A DNA stretch of 64,000 bases from an uncultured Bacilli bacterium (GCA_910585045.1 CAJUCD010000002.1:140009-204008); one strand, 5' to 3'. Shown: positions 8,186 through 17,135, counted from the stretch's first letter. Translations and numbers: made by a program. Notes: generated by a model from the letters alone, not told the origin.

Positions 8186-10416
8186 TATATTTTTTCATGG
8201 AAAGTTCTAGAAATAACTTCTTCTTGTTGTTTACGAGTTAATTTATTAAATCTTACAGAATATCCAGATACTCTAATAGTAAGTAGTGGATATTTATCAG
8301 GGTTATTCATAGCATCAATTAAAGTTTCTCTGTTTAGAACATTAACATTTAAATGATGTGCTCCTTGAGTAAAGTAACCATCCATTAAACTAACAAGATT
8401 ATCAATTTGTTCTTCTTTATTCATACCAAGAGATGTTGGAACGATTGAGAATGTATTAGATACACCATCTTTACAACAACATTCATAATCTAATTTAGCA
8501 ACAGAGTTTAGAGAAGCTATAGCACCATTAATATCACGACTATGCATTGGATTAGCTCCAGGAGCAAATGGAACACCAGCGGCTCTGCCATCAGGTGTAG
8601 CACCAGTTTTAGCACCATATACAACATTAGATGTAATTGTTAAAACTGACATTGTAACCTCAGCATCACGATAAGTTTTGTGAGATTTTAAAGATGAAGA
8701 TATATATTCTGTAATTTCTTTAGCAATATCATCAACACGATCATCATCATTACCATATTTAGGGAAATCGCCTGTAATTTCGAAATCAGTTGTAATACCA
8801 TCTTCATTACGAATAGGTTTTACTTTAGCATACTTAATAGCTGATAGGGAATCTGCAGCAACAGATAAACCAGCAATACCATAAGCCATATATCTATGAA
8901 CATCAGTATCATGAAGAGCCATTTGTCCAGCTTCATAAGCATATTTATCATGCATGTAATGAATAGTGTTCATAGCATCACTATATACTTTAGCTACTTT
9001 ATCTAATACATTGAAATATGCTTTTTTTACAGTGTCATAATCTAAATATTCATCAGTCATTGGAGCAATACCATCAAAAACTTTAGTGTTGTGAACTTCA
9101 TCAACTCCACCATTTATAGCATAAAGTAATGATTTAGCTAAATTACAACGTGCTCCAAAGAATTGCATATCTTTACCAACTCGCATAGCTGATACACAAC
9201 AAGCAATAGCATAATCGTTACCATAAATAGGACGCATTAAATCATCATTTTCATATTGAATTGCATCAGTATCGATAGACATTTTAGCACAATATTTTTT
9301 CCATGGTTCAGGAAGTTTTTCACTCCATAATATAGTAATATTAGGCTCTGGTGAAGGTTCTAGATTTGTTAGAGTATGAACTAATCTAAATGATGTTTTT
9401 GTAACCATACTCTTGTTATTTGTAGTCATACCGCCAATTGAGCATGTAACCCATGTTGGATCACCTGAGAATAATTCATCATAATCAGGAGTTCTTAAAT
9501 GTCTTACCATTCTAAGTTTAATAACAAAGTTATCAATCATTTCTTGAGCATCAGTTTCAGTTATAGTACCATTTTCAATATCTCTATTAATATAAATATC
9601 GAAGAAAGCATCAACACGACCTAGGCTCATAGCAGCACCATTATTTTCTTTAATAGCAGCAAGATAACCAAAATAAGTCCATTGAATAGCCTCTTTAGCA
9701 TTTGTAGCAGGTTTGCTGATATCAAAACCGTATTTAGCAGCCATTTTTTTAATTTGATCTAATGCACGATATTGCATAGATATTTCTTCACGAATACGGA
9801 TAGTGTTTTCATCTAATACTTCGTTATATTTATTATCCCATTCATTTTTCTTAGCTTCCATTAAATAATCAATACCATAAAGAGCTATACGACGATAATC
9901 ACCAATGATACGACCACGACCATAAGCATCAGGTAATCCTGTAAGTAATCCTACATGTCTTGCAGTACGAATATCTTTGGTATAAGCATCAAAAACACCT
10001 TGGTTATGAGTTTTACGGAATTCGTTAAAATATTTATCTACATCAGGGTTTAGTTTATAACCATAAGCCTCTAATTCTTGATAAACCATTCTGATACCAC
10101 CATAAGGATTAACTATTCTTTTAAATGGAGCATCAGTTTGTAGACCAACAATTACATCATCATCTTCTGAAATGTAACCAGCCTCAAAATTGTTTATGCC
10201 AGACATATTGTCAGTATCTACGTCTAAAACATGTTTTTTTGTTTCCTCTTTGTATAATTCTTCATATTTAGCAGCAATCTTTTTTGTTTTATTAGTAGGT
10301 GCTTCTAAAAAAGAATCATCTCCTTCATATGGAGTATAGTTTTTTTCAATAAAATCACTGACATTGATTTCATCACACCATACACCTTTTTTAAAATTGT
10401 TCCATTCGTTTTTCAT
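8185..10416 (-). CDS. pflB: Formate C-acetyltransferase (pyruvate formate-lyase)
   Basis: Converts pyruvate and CoA to acetyl-CoA and formate, a main step of anaerobic sugar fermentation. The 743-residue product has the active-site pair Cys406-Cys407 (IACCVSAM) and the glycyl-radical site Gly718 in RVSGYSVRF close to the C-terminus; Ser replaces the more common Ala after the Tyr. I start at ATG 10416 because AGGAGG lies eight bases upstream; the in-frame extension to 10443 has no ribosome site. Forms an operon with pflA downstream. The upstream 200 bases hold its promoter region and a divergent gene. Confidence 0.97.
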   Translation of the reverse strand: MKNEWNNFKKGVWCDEINVSDFIEKNYTPYEGDDSFLEAPTNKTKKIAAKYEELYKEETKKHVLDVDTDNMSGINNFEAGYISEDDDVIVGLQTDAPFKRIVNPYGGIRMVYQELEAYGYKLNPDVDKYFNEFRKTHNQGVFDAYTKDIRTARHVGLLTGLPDAYGRGRIIGDYRRIALYGIDYLMEAKKNEWDNKYNEVLDENTIRIREEISMQYRALDQIKKMAAKYGFDISKPATNAKEAIQWTYFGYLAAIKENNGAAMSLGRVDAFFDIYINRDIENGTITETDAQEMIDNFVIKLRMVRHLRTPDYDELFSGDPTWVTCSIGGMTTNNKSMVTKTSFRLVHTLTNLEPSPEPNITILWSEKLPEPWKKYCAKMSIDTDAIQYENDDLMRPIYGNDYAIACCVSAMRVGKDMQFFGARCNLAKSLLYAINGGVDEVHNTKVFDGIAPMTDEYLDYDTVKKAYFNVLDKVAKVYSDAMNTIHYMHDKYAYEAGQMALHDTDVHRYMAYGIAGLSVAADSLSAIKYAKVKPIRNEDGITTDFEITGDFPKYGNDDDRVDDIAKEITEYISSSLKSHKTYRDAEVTMSVLTITSNVVYGAKTGATPDGRAAGVPFAPGANPMHSRDINGAIASLNSVAKLDYECCCKDGVSNTFSIVPTSLGMNKEEQIDNLVSLMDGYFTQGAHHLNVNVLNRETLIDAMNNPDKYPLLTIRVSGYSVRFNKLTRKQQEEVISRTFHEKI

Positions 10417-10626
10417 AAAAAGCCTCCTAATCAATTTTAGCATTTTATAAGTTTTAATTCAATATAAAATAACTTAAATGTAAAGCAAAAAAAGCAGTGT
10501 TTTGCAGAATTTTTGGTTATAATTAACATTTATGATGTTAGTTAGATAAATATGTCTAAAATCATAGTAAAAATATTACTTTAGTTATTTAAAAAAATAG
10601 GGTATAATGTATTTGGTGAAGAAAAG

Positions 10627-11256
10627 ATGGAAGTATATCTTGGTAGTGATTTAGTTCAGGTTATATTAATACGTAAAAAGAATAAAAATATATACTTTCG
10701 TTTTGACGATGATTTTAATTTGGTGGTTACGGCTAATAAATGGGTAAGTGAACGTGAAATTGAGAAGTTAATTATTAAAAATGAAAAAGCACTTACTAAA
10801 ATGTATAATAAAGTATTACAAAAAAAGAAAAAAGAAGAAGAATTTTGGTATTTAGGTAATAAATATCAAGTGATATTTGATATTAATGAGGAAGATATTA
10901 ATTTTTCTGATTTTGTAATTACTTGTAAAAGTGAGGATTATTTAAATAAGTTTATCAAATCTAAAACTAAAGAAATATTTTTAGATGAAGTAAGTAAAAT
11001 GCGTCAAATTATTAAAACACCAGATTTTAGCTTAAAAATTAGAAAGATGAAAACAAGATGGGGAGTTTGTAACTATAAAACTCCAACTGTTACTTTAAAT
11101 TCAGAACTTATTAAATATTCACGAGAATTAATTAGATATGTGATTGTCCATGAATTTTGTCATTTTTATCATCATGACCATAGTAAAAATTTTTGGCATT
11201 TAGTTAGTACTTATTATCCTAATTATAAAGAAGCTAGGAAGGAGCTTAGAGATTAA
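10627..11256 (+). CDS. YgjP/WLM-type zinc metallopeptidase (DUF45)
   Basis: The 209-residue product carries the zinc-protease motif HEFCH with a third ligand His seven residues later (about 176-187: VIVHEFCHFYHHDHSKNFW) and the typical MKTRWGVCN box at about residue 140. YgjP-like proteins are cytoplasmic and resemble SprT/Wss1 proteases; substrates are unknown. RBS GGTGAAG lies eight bases before the ATG. Its stop overlaps the start of the following methyltransferase gene by one base, opening an RNA-modification/translation operon that runs to 13630. Confidence 0.88.
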   Translation: MEVYLGSDLVQVILIRKKNKNIYFRFDDDFNLVVTANKWVSEREIEKLIIKNEKALTKMYNKVLQKKKKEEEFWYLGNKYQVIFDINEEDINFSDFVITCKSEDYLNKFIKSKTKEIFLDEVSKMRQIIKTPDFSLKIRKMKTRWGVCNYKTPTVTLNSELIKYSRELIRYVIVHEFCHFYHHDHSKNFWHLVSTYYPNYKEARKELRD

Positions 11257-11981
11257 TGAATATAGAATCAATTAATAATTCAAAAGTAAAAGCTTGGGCT
11301 AAATTAAAAGAAAAAAAATATCGAGATAGTGAACAGTCTTTTATAATTGAAGGAGACCATTTATTAAAAGAGGCTCTAAAAAAAGGCTTAGTAAAAGAAA
11401 TTATTGCTCTAGATGATATTTATAAGATAGAAGATATTCCATTTTATTTAGTAACTAAAGAGATAATGAAAAAACTTACTAGCCAGGTTACAATTAGTCC
11501 TGTAATTGCAGTGGTAAATAAAATTGATCCAAGAGATATAAATGGAAGAGTATGTTTATTAGATAATATCCAAGATCCTGGTAATTTAGGAACTATTATT
11601 AGAAGTGCAGTAGCTTTTAATATAGATACAATTATTTTAAGTCCTGATACAGTAGATTTATATAATGAAAAGGTAATAAGGGCTAGTGAAGGGATGATTT
11701 TTAATTTAAATTTTGTAAAAAAAGATTTAAAGTTAGCAATAGAAGATTTGAAAAAAGATAATTATCAAATAATTGGGACTAATGTACAAAAGGGTGAGCT
11801 ATTAAAAAATATTTCTTTTTCTGCAAAAACTGGTATAATAATGGGTAATGAAGGCAGAGGAATGAATCAAAGCTTATTAGATTATTGTGATAATTTAGCT
11901 TATATTCCTATAAGCAATTCTTGTGAATCTTTAAATGTAGCAATAGCAGCAAGTATTATTTTTTATGAAATAAATAGATAA
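11256..11981 (+). CDS. TrmH/SpoU-family RNA 2'-O-methyltransferase
   Basis: SAM-dependent methylation of a ribose 2'-OH in rRNA or tRNA. The N-terminal 85 residues are a substrate-binding domain (KVKAWAKLKEKKYR, then FIIEGDHLLKEAL). The C-terminal SPOUT knot follows with motif 1 around residue 100 (DNIQDPGNLGTIIRSA), motif 2 (GIIMGNEGRGM) and motif 3 (IPISNSCESLNVAIAASI). A 241-residue length is usual. The exact target nucleotide cannot be read from sequence; the family includes 23S rRNA enzymes such as RlmB. Coupled to the upstream peptidase gene. Confidence 0.92.
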   Translation: MNIESINNSKVKAWAKLKEKKYRDSEQSFIIEGDHLLKEALKKGLVKEIIALDDIYKIEDIPFYLVTKEIMKKLTSQVTISPVIAVVNKIDPRDINGRVCLLDNIQDPGNLGTIIRSAVAFNIDTIILSPDTVDLYNEKVIRASEGMIFNLNFVKKDLKLAIEDLKKDNYQIIGTNVQKGELLKNISFSAKTGIIMGNEGRGMNQSLLDYCDNLAYIPISNSCESLNVAIAASIIFYEINR

Positions 11982-12003
11982 TTAGTTAATAGGTGATAAA
12001 TTT

Positions 12004-12495
12004 ATGGAGTATGTATATATTGGGAAAATTGTTAATACCCATGGTATTAAAGGAGAAATTAGATTAATTAGTAATTTTGAACGGAAAGATTTAGTATTTA
12101 AAAAAAACTTTAAAATATATATTGGTAGTTTAAAAAAAGAAGAAATTGTAAATAGCTATCGCATACATAAAAATTATGATATGATTACATTAAATGGAAT
12201 AAATGACATAAACGATGTTTTAAAATATAAGGGTGAAAAAGTTTATGTAAATAGAGATGATTTGAAATTAAATAATCAAGAATATTTAATTGATGATTTA
12301 TTAGGATTGGCTGTTATTTGTGATGAAAAAGAATATGGCATAATAAAAGATATTTATGATACTAAAGGTTCTAAATTAATTTTAATTAGTTATAATGATA
12401 AAGATATTTTTATTCCTTTTGTAGAAGAATTTATTAAACAAGTTGATGTGAATAATAAAAGAGTTATAGTAGAGAGGATAAGAGAGTTTTTATGA
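12004..12495 (+). CDS. rimM: Ribosome maturation factor RimM
   Basis: Binds the 30S head and ribosomal protein uS19 during 16S rRNA maturation. The N-terminal barrel begins VYIGKIVNTHGIKGEIR, which is diagnostic; the C-terminal PRC-barrel ends FIPFVEEFIKQVDVNNKR. The 163-residue length is normal. The gene overlaps trmD by four bases (ATGA), the classic rimM-trmD coupling. Confidence 0.96.
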   Translation: MEYVYIGKIVNTHGIKGEIRLISNFERKDLVFKKNFKIYIGSLKKEEIVNSYRIHKNYDMITLNGINDINDVLKYKGEKVYVNRDDLKLNNQEYLIDDLLGLAVICDEKEYGIIKDIYDTKGSKLILISYNDKDIFIPFVEEFIKQVDVNNKRVIVERIREFL

Positions 12496-13157
12496 GATTT
12501 GATATTTTAACACTTTTTCCGAATATAATAAATGCTTATATAAATGAAAGTATAATAAAAAGAGCTATTAATAGTGGCAAAATTTTAGTAAATGTAGTAA
12601 ATATTAGAGACTATACTTTACTTAAAAATGGTCAAGTTGATGATACTCCTTATGGAGGTGGATCAGGAATGGTTCTTATGTGTGAACCAGTAATAAGAGC
12701 GATTGAAGCTGTAAAAACAGATGAGGCGAAAGTTTATCTTTTAACACCTCAAGGGAAAACTTTTAATGATGAGTTAGCTAGTTCAATTAAAGAAGAAACT
12801 AATCATTTGATTTTGGTTTGTGGTCATTATGAAGGTTTTGATGAGCGAATACTTAATTTTGTGGATGGAGAAATTAGTATTGGAGATTTTGTATTAACTG
12901 GTGGTGAGCTACCTGCTTTAGTTATATTAGATGCTATGGCAAGATTTATTCAAGGTGTAATTGATGATGATTCTTTTAAAAATGATTCTTTTAAAGATAA
13001 TTTGTTAGATTATCCTAGTTATACTAAGCCTCGAGAATTTAGAGGTTTGAAAGTTCCAGAAGTACTTTTAAGTGGAGACCATAAAAGAATAGAAGAATAT
13101 AGAAAAAGTGAGAGAATTAGAGTTACAAAAGAAAAAAGACCAGATTTGTTAAAGTAG
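12492..13157 (+). CDS. trmD: tRNA (guanine-N1)-methyltransferase TrmD
   Basis: Methylates G37 next to the anticodon of several tRNAs, preventing +1 frameshifting. The SPOUT knot motifs GHYEGFDERIL and SIGDFVLTGGELPALV are present, as are VDDTPYGGGSGMV near the N-terminus and LLDYPSYTKP at about residue 176. At 221 residues it is slightly shorter than the 240-250 usual, the loss being at the C-terminal domain. ATGA overlap with rimM. Confidence 0.97.
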   Translation: MRFDILTLFPNIINAYINESIIKRAINSGKILVNVVNIRDYTLLKNGQVDDTPYGGGSGMVLMCEPVIRAIEAVKTDEAKVYLLTPQGKTFNDELASSIKEETNHLILVCGHYEGFDERILNFVDGEISIGDFVLTGGELPALVILDAMARFIQGVIDDDSFKNDSFKDNLLDYPSYTKPREFRGLKVPEVLLSGDHKRIEEYRKSERIRVTKEKRPDLLK

Positions 13158-13165
13158 GTGGAGAT

Positions 13166-13630
13166 ATGAAAAGCTTTATTATAAAAAGGTTAGATAAACA
13201 TTTAGAACTAGAAGAATTTAATTATAAATTTAAGGGTTTTAAATATAAAACTAATAATGCTCGATTAAATGATATGCATGTTAGAGAAATTACAATTGTT
13301 AATCAAGAATTAATTGATGTTTTAATAAAATATAGTTTTAATAAAAATTATAAGAAAATTTTGGAGATGTATCTTAATGCTATGGAAGATGAAAGTGAAG
13401 GATCAGAAGGTAATTTAATTGTAGTGTTAGACGATATTGCAAGGCTTAGAAGCATTATAATAAAAAAATATCGAACAATTCTTAGTAGAAAATTAGAGGA
13501 ACAATTTTTAAGGCGGTTGAAACTTTTAGAAAATGAACTTAGAACGAAGATAATAGATATAAGAATAATGAGAGAAAATCAAAAGGAAAATGAGCTTATA
13601 ATGAGCGAAGAAAAAGGGAGAGGGCGTTAG
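13166..13630 (+). CDS. Unknown 154-residue basic helical protein after trmD
   Basis: No family recognised. Lys/Arg-rich and predicted nearly all helical, without membrane segments; residues 85-150 look like one long charged helix. It starts 8 bases after trmD with GGTGGAGAT as ribosome site, so it is co-transcribed with the RNA-modification genes, and an RNA-related role is possible but not shown. The stop codon is within the loop of the following terminator. Confidence 0.72.
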   Translation: MKSFIIKRLDKHLELEEFNYKFKGFKYKTNNARLNDMHVREITIVNQELIDVLIKYSFNKNYKKILEMYLNAMEDESEGSEGNLIVVLDDIARLRSIIIKKYRTILSRKLEEQFLRRLKLLENELRTKIIDIRIMRENQKENELIMSEEKGRGR

Positions 13631-13641
13631 TCTCTTTTTTT
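13609..13641 (+). terminator. Terminator of the rimM-trmD operon
   Basis: AAAAAGGGAGA pairs with TCTCTTTTTTT (with G-U pairs) around a nine-base loop that contains the last stop codon. Confidence 0.7.
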
Positions 13642-13664
13642 GTTGCATTTTATTATTGCTCTGA

Positions 13665-14267
13665 TTATAATTTTTTTTCGTAAATAAAACCTTTTTCATT
13701 TGTTATATTACCATGTTTATCAGGTTCACTATTTGGTATGTTTTTTTCATAAACTTTTTGGCAGTTTAAAGCTTCATAAAAGTGATAGTTAGATGATTCA
13801 TCACATAATATTTGAATGTTTTTCATATTATTATTTTTTGCACTTTCAAATATTTTGTATAATAGTTTTTTGCCTAAATTTCTACCTCGATATTGTTTAG
13901 CTACAATTAAAATTGTTAGAGCACCATCAAAATGGTTTTCTAATTCTTTGGGTATATAATCATAATCTGCATTATACTTGTAAATAGCTTTTTTATTTTT
14001 TATCATAGGACTATGAATTAATAACCATTTCAATAAGCCATATGTTTTTTTTCTAATTATATGTTTTTTAGAATTCTTTTTTGCAAAACCACATATACCA
14101 ATAACAGTATCATTTTCTTTTTCTGTAATTATTTCTTCTACTTCATTTAATATTTCAAACCAATAAACCCATGCGCAAGTTTTTCCTTTTGCTTTAGATG
14201 CAGTTTTACCTAAATCCCATTCGTTATATAAAATATTTACAATTTGTTTATGATGTTTAATTTTCAT
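13665..14267 (-). CDS. GNAT-family N-acetyltransferase
   Basis: A 200-residue protein with the acetyl-CoA-binding motif A of the GNAT fold at about residues 123-140 (LTILIVAKQYRGRNLGKKLL), followed by motif B where SSNYHFYEALNCQKVYEK supplies the usual FYE..GF-like end. The N-terminal region is atypical, so the acceptor is unknown (small molecule or protein). AGAGGTTT upstream of the ATG. It stands alone, convergent with the trmD operon. Confidence 0.85.
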   Translation of the reverse strand: MKIKHHKQIVNILYNEWDLGKTASKAKGKTCAWVYWFEILNEVEEIITEKENDTVIGICGFAKKNSKKHIIRKKTYGLLKWLLIHSPMIKNKKAIYKYNADYDYIPKELENHFDGALTILIVAKQYRGRNLGKKLLYKIFESAKNNNMKNIQILCDESSNYHFYEALNCQKVYEKNIPNSEPDKHGNITNEKGFIYEKKL

Positions 14268-14333
14268 ATCTAAAACCTCTAATTACTTTCTTATGTATTA
14301 TTATATCATATTTAAAAAATAATTCGAGTTTAT

Positions 14334-14364
14334 AAAAAAACTCTACTTCAATAATGAAGTAGAG
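14334..14364 (-). terminator. Terminator of the PLC-like gene
   Basis: A perfect 10-bp stem (CTCTACTTCA and TGAAGTAGAG, loop ATAA) is followed on the minus strand by seven T. The remaining bases to 14436 contain a second small AT-rich stem (ACGAATTT/AAATTCGT, 14374-14393) and GTCC/GGAC. Confidence 0.85.
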
Positions 14365-14436
14365 TATTAATAAACGAATTTTTATAAATTCGTATAATTT
14401 CTTTATGGTGTCCTAAGGAAGGACGTTCAACAACTT

Positions 14437-14994
14437 TTATGGTTTTATATTACTTTGATATTTTTCAATTTTCTCAATATATTTATCCAAATCAATATTA
14501 GAAACTCTATTTATAAACTCATCAATCATCTCTTTAGGCAAAATGCAATCTTGATATTTTTTCCCTGGATAATACTCACTATGATAGTTTTTGTAATCAT
14601 TTTCTGTAATATCATACTTTTTTGATAAATAAAGATTTAAATGATCATAAGCAAAATACAAATCTTTACAAAAATCTTTATAGCTATTATTTAATAAATA
14701 TTCTTCTGTAAAACATTCTTCAAAGAATAGATAGTCTGTTACTAAATGTAAGAACCAACCCAGCTCAAAATCATCCAAATATTTATGCTCATTTAAAAAT
14801 GCATATAAATTTACTTTCCCACGTACATGGCTTATATTATCATTACCACGATTAATATCAGTATAATGTGATTTATCATTATCTTCTGCTGCATCTGGAT
14901 AAAGTGTCCCTGCAATTACCTTTTCATAATTTAATTCTTCGTGTTTATTTAAATATTTTTTAGCTATTGCTAAATGTATTGTTGCACAAGCCAT
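14437..14994 (-). CDS. Zinc-dependent phospholipase C-like hydrolase
   Basis: A 185-residue product beginning MACATIHLAIAKKYL, with GTLYPDAAEDNDKSHYTD (about 31-48) and the HLVTDYLFFEE helix (about 102-112). These His/Asp clusters are arranged as in the zinc-dependent phospholipase C/S1-nuclease all-helical fold, seen in many uncharacterised Firmicutes proteins. No signal peptide, so the substrate is probably intracellular and unknown. I use ATG 14994; the upstream GTG at 15003 lies inside the AAAGGTG ribosome site. Ends at a strong terminator. Confidence 0.8.
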   Translation of the reverse strand: MACATIHLAIAKKYLNKHEELNYEKVIAGTLYPDAAEDNDKSHYTDINRGNDNISHVRGKVNLYAFLNEHKYLDDFELGWFLHLVTDYLFFEECFTEEYLLNNSYKDFCKDLYFAYDHLNLYLSKKYDITENDYKNYHSEYYPGKKYQDCILPKEMIDEFINRVSNIDLDKYIEKIEKYQSNIKP

Positions 14995-15072
14995 AGTTAT
15001 CACCTTTCTCTAATTGAATATGTCAATTTGCAAGTGTGTTTTTACTAAATTGTCAGAATTTAGTAAATAATA

Positions 15073-15101
15073 TTGTTATAAAATAAATATCTTGATATAA
15101 T
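15073..15101 (+). promoter_or_regulatory. Promoter of the small-toxin mRNA
   Basis: TTGTTA (15073-15078), 17-base spacer, perfect TATAAT (15096-15101). Predicted start is near 15108, right at the 5' repeat. Confidence 0.75.
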
Positions 15102-15109
15102 TAACAATA

Positions 15110-15345
15110 GGAATACTTAATCGTTGAGTGCTTGCCAACTTTCTTGTGAAAGGAGGCTGATGATATGCATAAGAAAGATTTTTTAATCTTAGCTCTTATC
15201 TTAATTATCTTCTTACTCATAGCCTTACTTTTTACTCTTGTAATATAGTAATCTATAATAAGAAAAAAGCACTCAATTTACTTTCGTAGATTAAGTGCTA
15301 ACCAAATCTTTGGCGAACACTCAACATGGAAAGGTTAAGTATTCC
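15110..15345. repeat. Two-part inverted repeat bracketing the toxin gene
   Basis: GGAATACTTAA at 15110-15120 is the exact reverse complement of 15335-15345, and GTTGAGTGCTTGCCAA at 15123-15138 matches the reverse complement of 15310-15325 at 14 of 16 positions. Both RNAs of the locus therefore begin with the same two sequence blocks. In Fst/par-type systems such shared 5' repeats are where the antitoxin RNA pairs with the toxin mRNA. Confidence 0.85.
15165..15248 (+). CDS. 27-residue hydrophobic peptide, candidate type I toxin
   Basis: Starts MHKKDFLI and then consists almost only of Leu, Ile, Ala, Phe and Val to the end: a single membrane-spanning helix with a short positive N-terminus. A perfect AGGAGG (15151-15156) sits eight bases before the ATG, and a strong promoter lies 60 bases upstream. 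Size, hydrophobicity and the surrounding antisense gene with shared 5' repeats match type I toxins that depolarise the membrane. It lacks the charged C-terminal tail of Fst peptides, so it may form a separate family. Function is inferred from architecture. Confidence 0.75.
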   Translation: MHKKDFLILALILIIFLLIALLFTLVI

Positions 15346-15374
15346 CTTTTTTATTTTATGCAAGTTTCCTTGAC
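15263..15374 (-). ncRNA. Candidate antisense antitoxin RNA of about 110 nt
   Basis: On the minus strand a promoter (15381-15409) predicts a start near 15374; the RNA crosses both repeat blocks and ends at a perfect intrinsic terminator, AGCACTTAATCTA - CGAAAG loop - TAAATTGAGTGCT followed by a T run (15299 down to 15263). It overlaps and is complementary to the 3' part of the toxin transcript. This convergent layout is that of par/RNAII-like antitoxins. Confidence 0.7.
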
Positions 15375-15380
15375 ATATTC

Positions 15381-15409
15381 ATAATATCATAAAAACGACT
15401 TTTTGACAA
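15381..15409 (-). promoter_or_regulatory. Promoter of the antisense RNA
   Basis: On the minus strand, TTGTCA (15409-15404), 17-base spacer and TATTAT (15386-15381). It overlaps the terminator stem of tRNA-Arg. Confidence 0.7.
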
Positions 15410-15443
15410 GTCGTTTTGCTTAATACTCGAAAAGTTCGAGTTT
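15388..15443 (-). terminator. Terminator region of tRNA-Arg
   Basis: Two stems on the minus strand: CTCGAA/TTCGAG (15426-15442 region), then ACGACTT/AAAGTCGT followed by TTTTTATG (about 15391-15416). Confidence 0.65.
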
Positions 15444-15453
15444 CCTATCAATC

Positions 15454-15530
15454 TGGTGACCCCGAGGTGATTCGAACACCTGACCGATCGCTTAGAAGGC
15501 GATTGCTCTATCCAGCTGAGCTACGGAGTC
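15454..15530 (-). tRNA. tRNA-Arg (anticodon TCT)
   Basis: The cloverleaf is readable on the minus strand: acceptor GACTCCG/CGGGGTC, D arm with AGCTCAGCTGGATAGAGC, anticodon loop CTTCTAA (TCT, reads AGA), and T arm GGTTCGAATC-like. CCA is encoded. AGA is the favoured Arg codon in this AT-rich genome, so this is a major tRNA. Confidence 0.96.
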
Positions 15531-15749
15531 ATAACTAACAACTGTAAATGATTATAACCTATTTTAGTAATTTTTTCAAGTGGTATTTAGCATTTTTAGT
15601 AGCTCTTTTTTAGTATCGCCTAAATTGATTAATATATACGATTATATTAAATAAATTTTTTATAAAGTTTTGTAAAGTTAATGGGATAGAAATAGACTTA
15701 ATAATTATTAAGTGATATACTTGTAAATAGTAGAGGAGGCTATACTAAA

Positions 15750-15893
15750 ATGAAAAAAGAAGAAAATACAAGCAAAAAAAAGAAAAAAACTGTTGCAATA
15801 ATAGGCACTGCAGTGGCAGGAGCAGCAGCTTTGATAGGAATTGGAGCAGCAGTTAAAAAGAAAAAAGCTAAAAATAATAAAGAGGCAAAGTAG
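15750..15893 (+). CDS. 47-residue small membrane-interacting protein
   Basis: Small gene with a strong RBS (AGAGGAGG, 15732-15739) 10 bases before the ATG. The product has a Lys-rich head (KKEENTSKKKKK), an Ala/Gly-rich hydrophobic centre (TVAIIGTAVAGAAALIGIGA) and a Lys-rich tail, so a single helix flanked by positive charge. The sequence resembles YtxH-like or antimicrobial-like small proteins but I cannot assign a family. A terminator follows at once. Confidence 0.65.
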   Translation: MKKEENTSKKKKKTVAIIGTAVAGAAALIGIGAAVKKKKAKNNKEAK

Positions 15894-15913
15894 TTATAAC
15901 TTTGTTTTTTTTA
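15884..15913 (+). terminator. Terminator of the 47-residue gene
   Basis: CAAAGTAGTTATAACTTTG followed by eight T. Confidence 0.8.
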
Positions 15914-16852
15914 TTGTTCTTTAAAAGTAGTTATTATTTCATTGTCTACTTTAAAAATAACATCTTCTATATTTAGAGTATCTTTTAATGAAAGGGCAAT
16001 AGAGTATTTTACTTCTTCTTGAATATTTTTTTTATTAAAGTCTTCAAAGATACTGTTGTTAAAGCTTAATTCTATTTGATTCTCTAAAGTTTCATAGTTT
16101 TGTAATTCGGCACTAGATGCTAAATAGCTGATAAGGTTTGTTTCATGGATAGGTGAACTTTTTAATTCTTCTATAATTATTTCGACTTTGTTATTATTAT
16201 TGTTATCAATCTTAGTAACAGGTATATAATAAGTTAAATCGTTTTCTTTACCTATATAATAGATAGTTGTTTTAGTAAGATTTTTAATGTTTGTAATATC
16301 ATAAGTTTTATTAATACCAAAATTACGGTCAAGAGTATTAGGTAGTTTTATATTAGATTGAGGTAAATATTCTAATTTGGAATCGTTTATAAATATCATT
16401 ATTTCTTTAATATTTTTAATTTCAGTTAAAGTATAAACTAGGGATTCAATTAATTTTTCTTCTAAGTTTTTTTCAACATTTAAAAATTCTTTAGAAAAAT
16501 TAATTTTTAATAAACCATCATTTAAAGAAATACTATTTATTTTGGTATTTGCAGGGATGATTGCTTGAAAGTTTTTAGGAATGTATTCATGCTTATCACT
16601 TCCAATAGTTAAAGCTTGAATTAATTCTTTAGCTTGTGATATTTCATCAGTACTTTTAGTTGCAAGAGTGGTTCTAATGACATAATTATCTTTATTTATT
16701 AAATAAATAGGGGTTTTATTTATAGAAATATAATTAGTAGTAGTTTTAATTTTATTAAGAGAGCTATTAGAAGGAAAAAAATATAAAATACTTACAATAA
16801 TTAAAGCTATAGTTGATACCATAATTCTTCTTAAAGCTTGTTCTTTTAGCAT
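15911..16852 (-). CDS. gerM: GerM-like sporulation/germination protein
   Basis: A 313-residue lipoprotein-like or membrane-anchored protein with two GerMN (sporulation and spore germination) domains: about residues 50-155 (ELIQALTIGSDKHEYIPKNF, then INFSKEFLNVE) and about 190-310. Residues 8-26 form an N-terminal membrane helix (ALRRIMVSTIALIIVSILYFF) without a lipobox Cys. In B. subtilis GerM acts in the forespore membrane in engulfment and later germination. Next gene upstream is gerE. Start ATG 16852 has AAGGTG nine bases before it; 16861 is a GTG inside that site. Confidence 0.88.
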   Translation of the reverse strand: MLKEQALRRIMVSTIALIIVSILYFFPSNSSLNKIKTTTNYISINKTPIYLINKDNYVIRTTLATKSTDEISQAKELIQALTIGSDKHEYIPKNFQAIIPANTKINSISLNDGLLKINFSKEFLNVEKNLEEKLIESLVYTLTEIKNIKEIMIFINDSKLEYLPQSNIKLPNTLDRNFGINKTYDITNIKNLTKTTIYYIGKENDLTYYIPVTKIDNNNNNKVEIIIEELKSSPIHETNLISYLASSAELQNYETLENQIELSFNNSIFEDFNKKNIQEEVKYSIALSLKDTLNIEDVIFKVDNEIITTFKEQ

Positions 16853-16904
16853 AAAAATCACCTTAATAAATATATACGAATAACTTTAGTTTTTTAGAAT
16901 TAAA

Positions 16905-16926
16905 AAATCTCCAAAAAAGGAGATTT
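16905..16926 (-). terminator. Terminator after gerE
   Basis: On the minus strand AAATCTCC, a loop of six T, GGAGATTT, then more T. Confidence 0.8.
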
Positions 16927-16928
16927 GA

Positions 16929-17135
16929 TTATAAAGTAATTTCGCCTAAGCGTATTAATTCCACGACTGCTCCAGCACGACCTTTCACTTCGAGCTTTTG
17001 CATGGCATTTGATATATGATTTCTAACAGTTTTTTCATTAATGTGTAGTTTATTTGCTATTTCTCTAGTTGATTTATTTTGGACTAATAATTCAAATATT
17101 TCTTGTTCTCTTTTAGTTAATAGACTTCTTTTCAC
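16929..17135 (-). CDS. gerE: LuxR-type sporulation regulator GerE
   Basis: A 68-residue protein that is a bare LuxR/FixJ HTH: LTKREQEIFELL, STREIANKLHINEKTVRNHI, and AMQKLEVKGRAGAV. Stand-alone HTH of this size is the hallmark of GerE, the last mother-cell regulator of coat genes under sigmaK in Bacillus. RBS AGGAAGG precedes the ATG. Flanked by gerM and spoIIIAH. Confidence 0.92.
   Translation of the reverse strand: MKRSLLTKREQEIFELLVQNKSTREIANKLHINEKTVRNHISNAMQKLEVKGRAGAVVELIRLGEITL

Noticed and set aside
10441..10626. Palindromes between pflB and the YgjP-like gene (GCAAAA/TTTTGC; AACAT/ATGTT) as Rex or FNR sites
   Set aside because: They do not match the known consensus of either regulator well enough to call.
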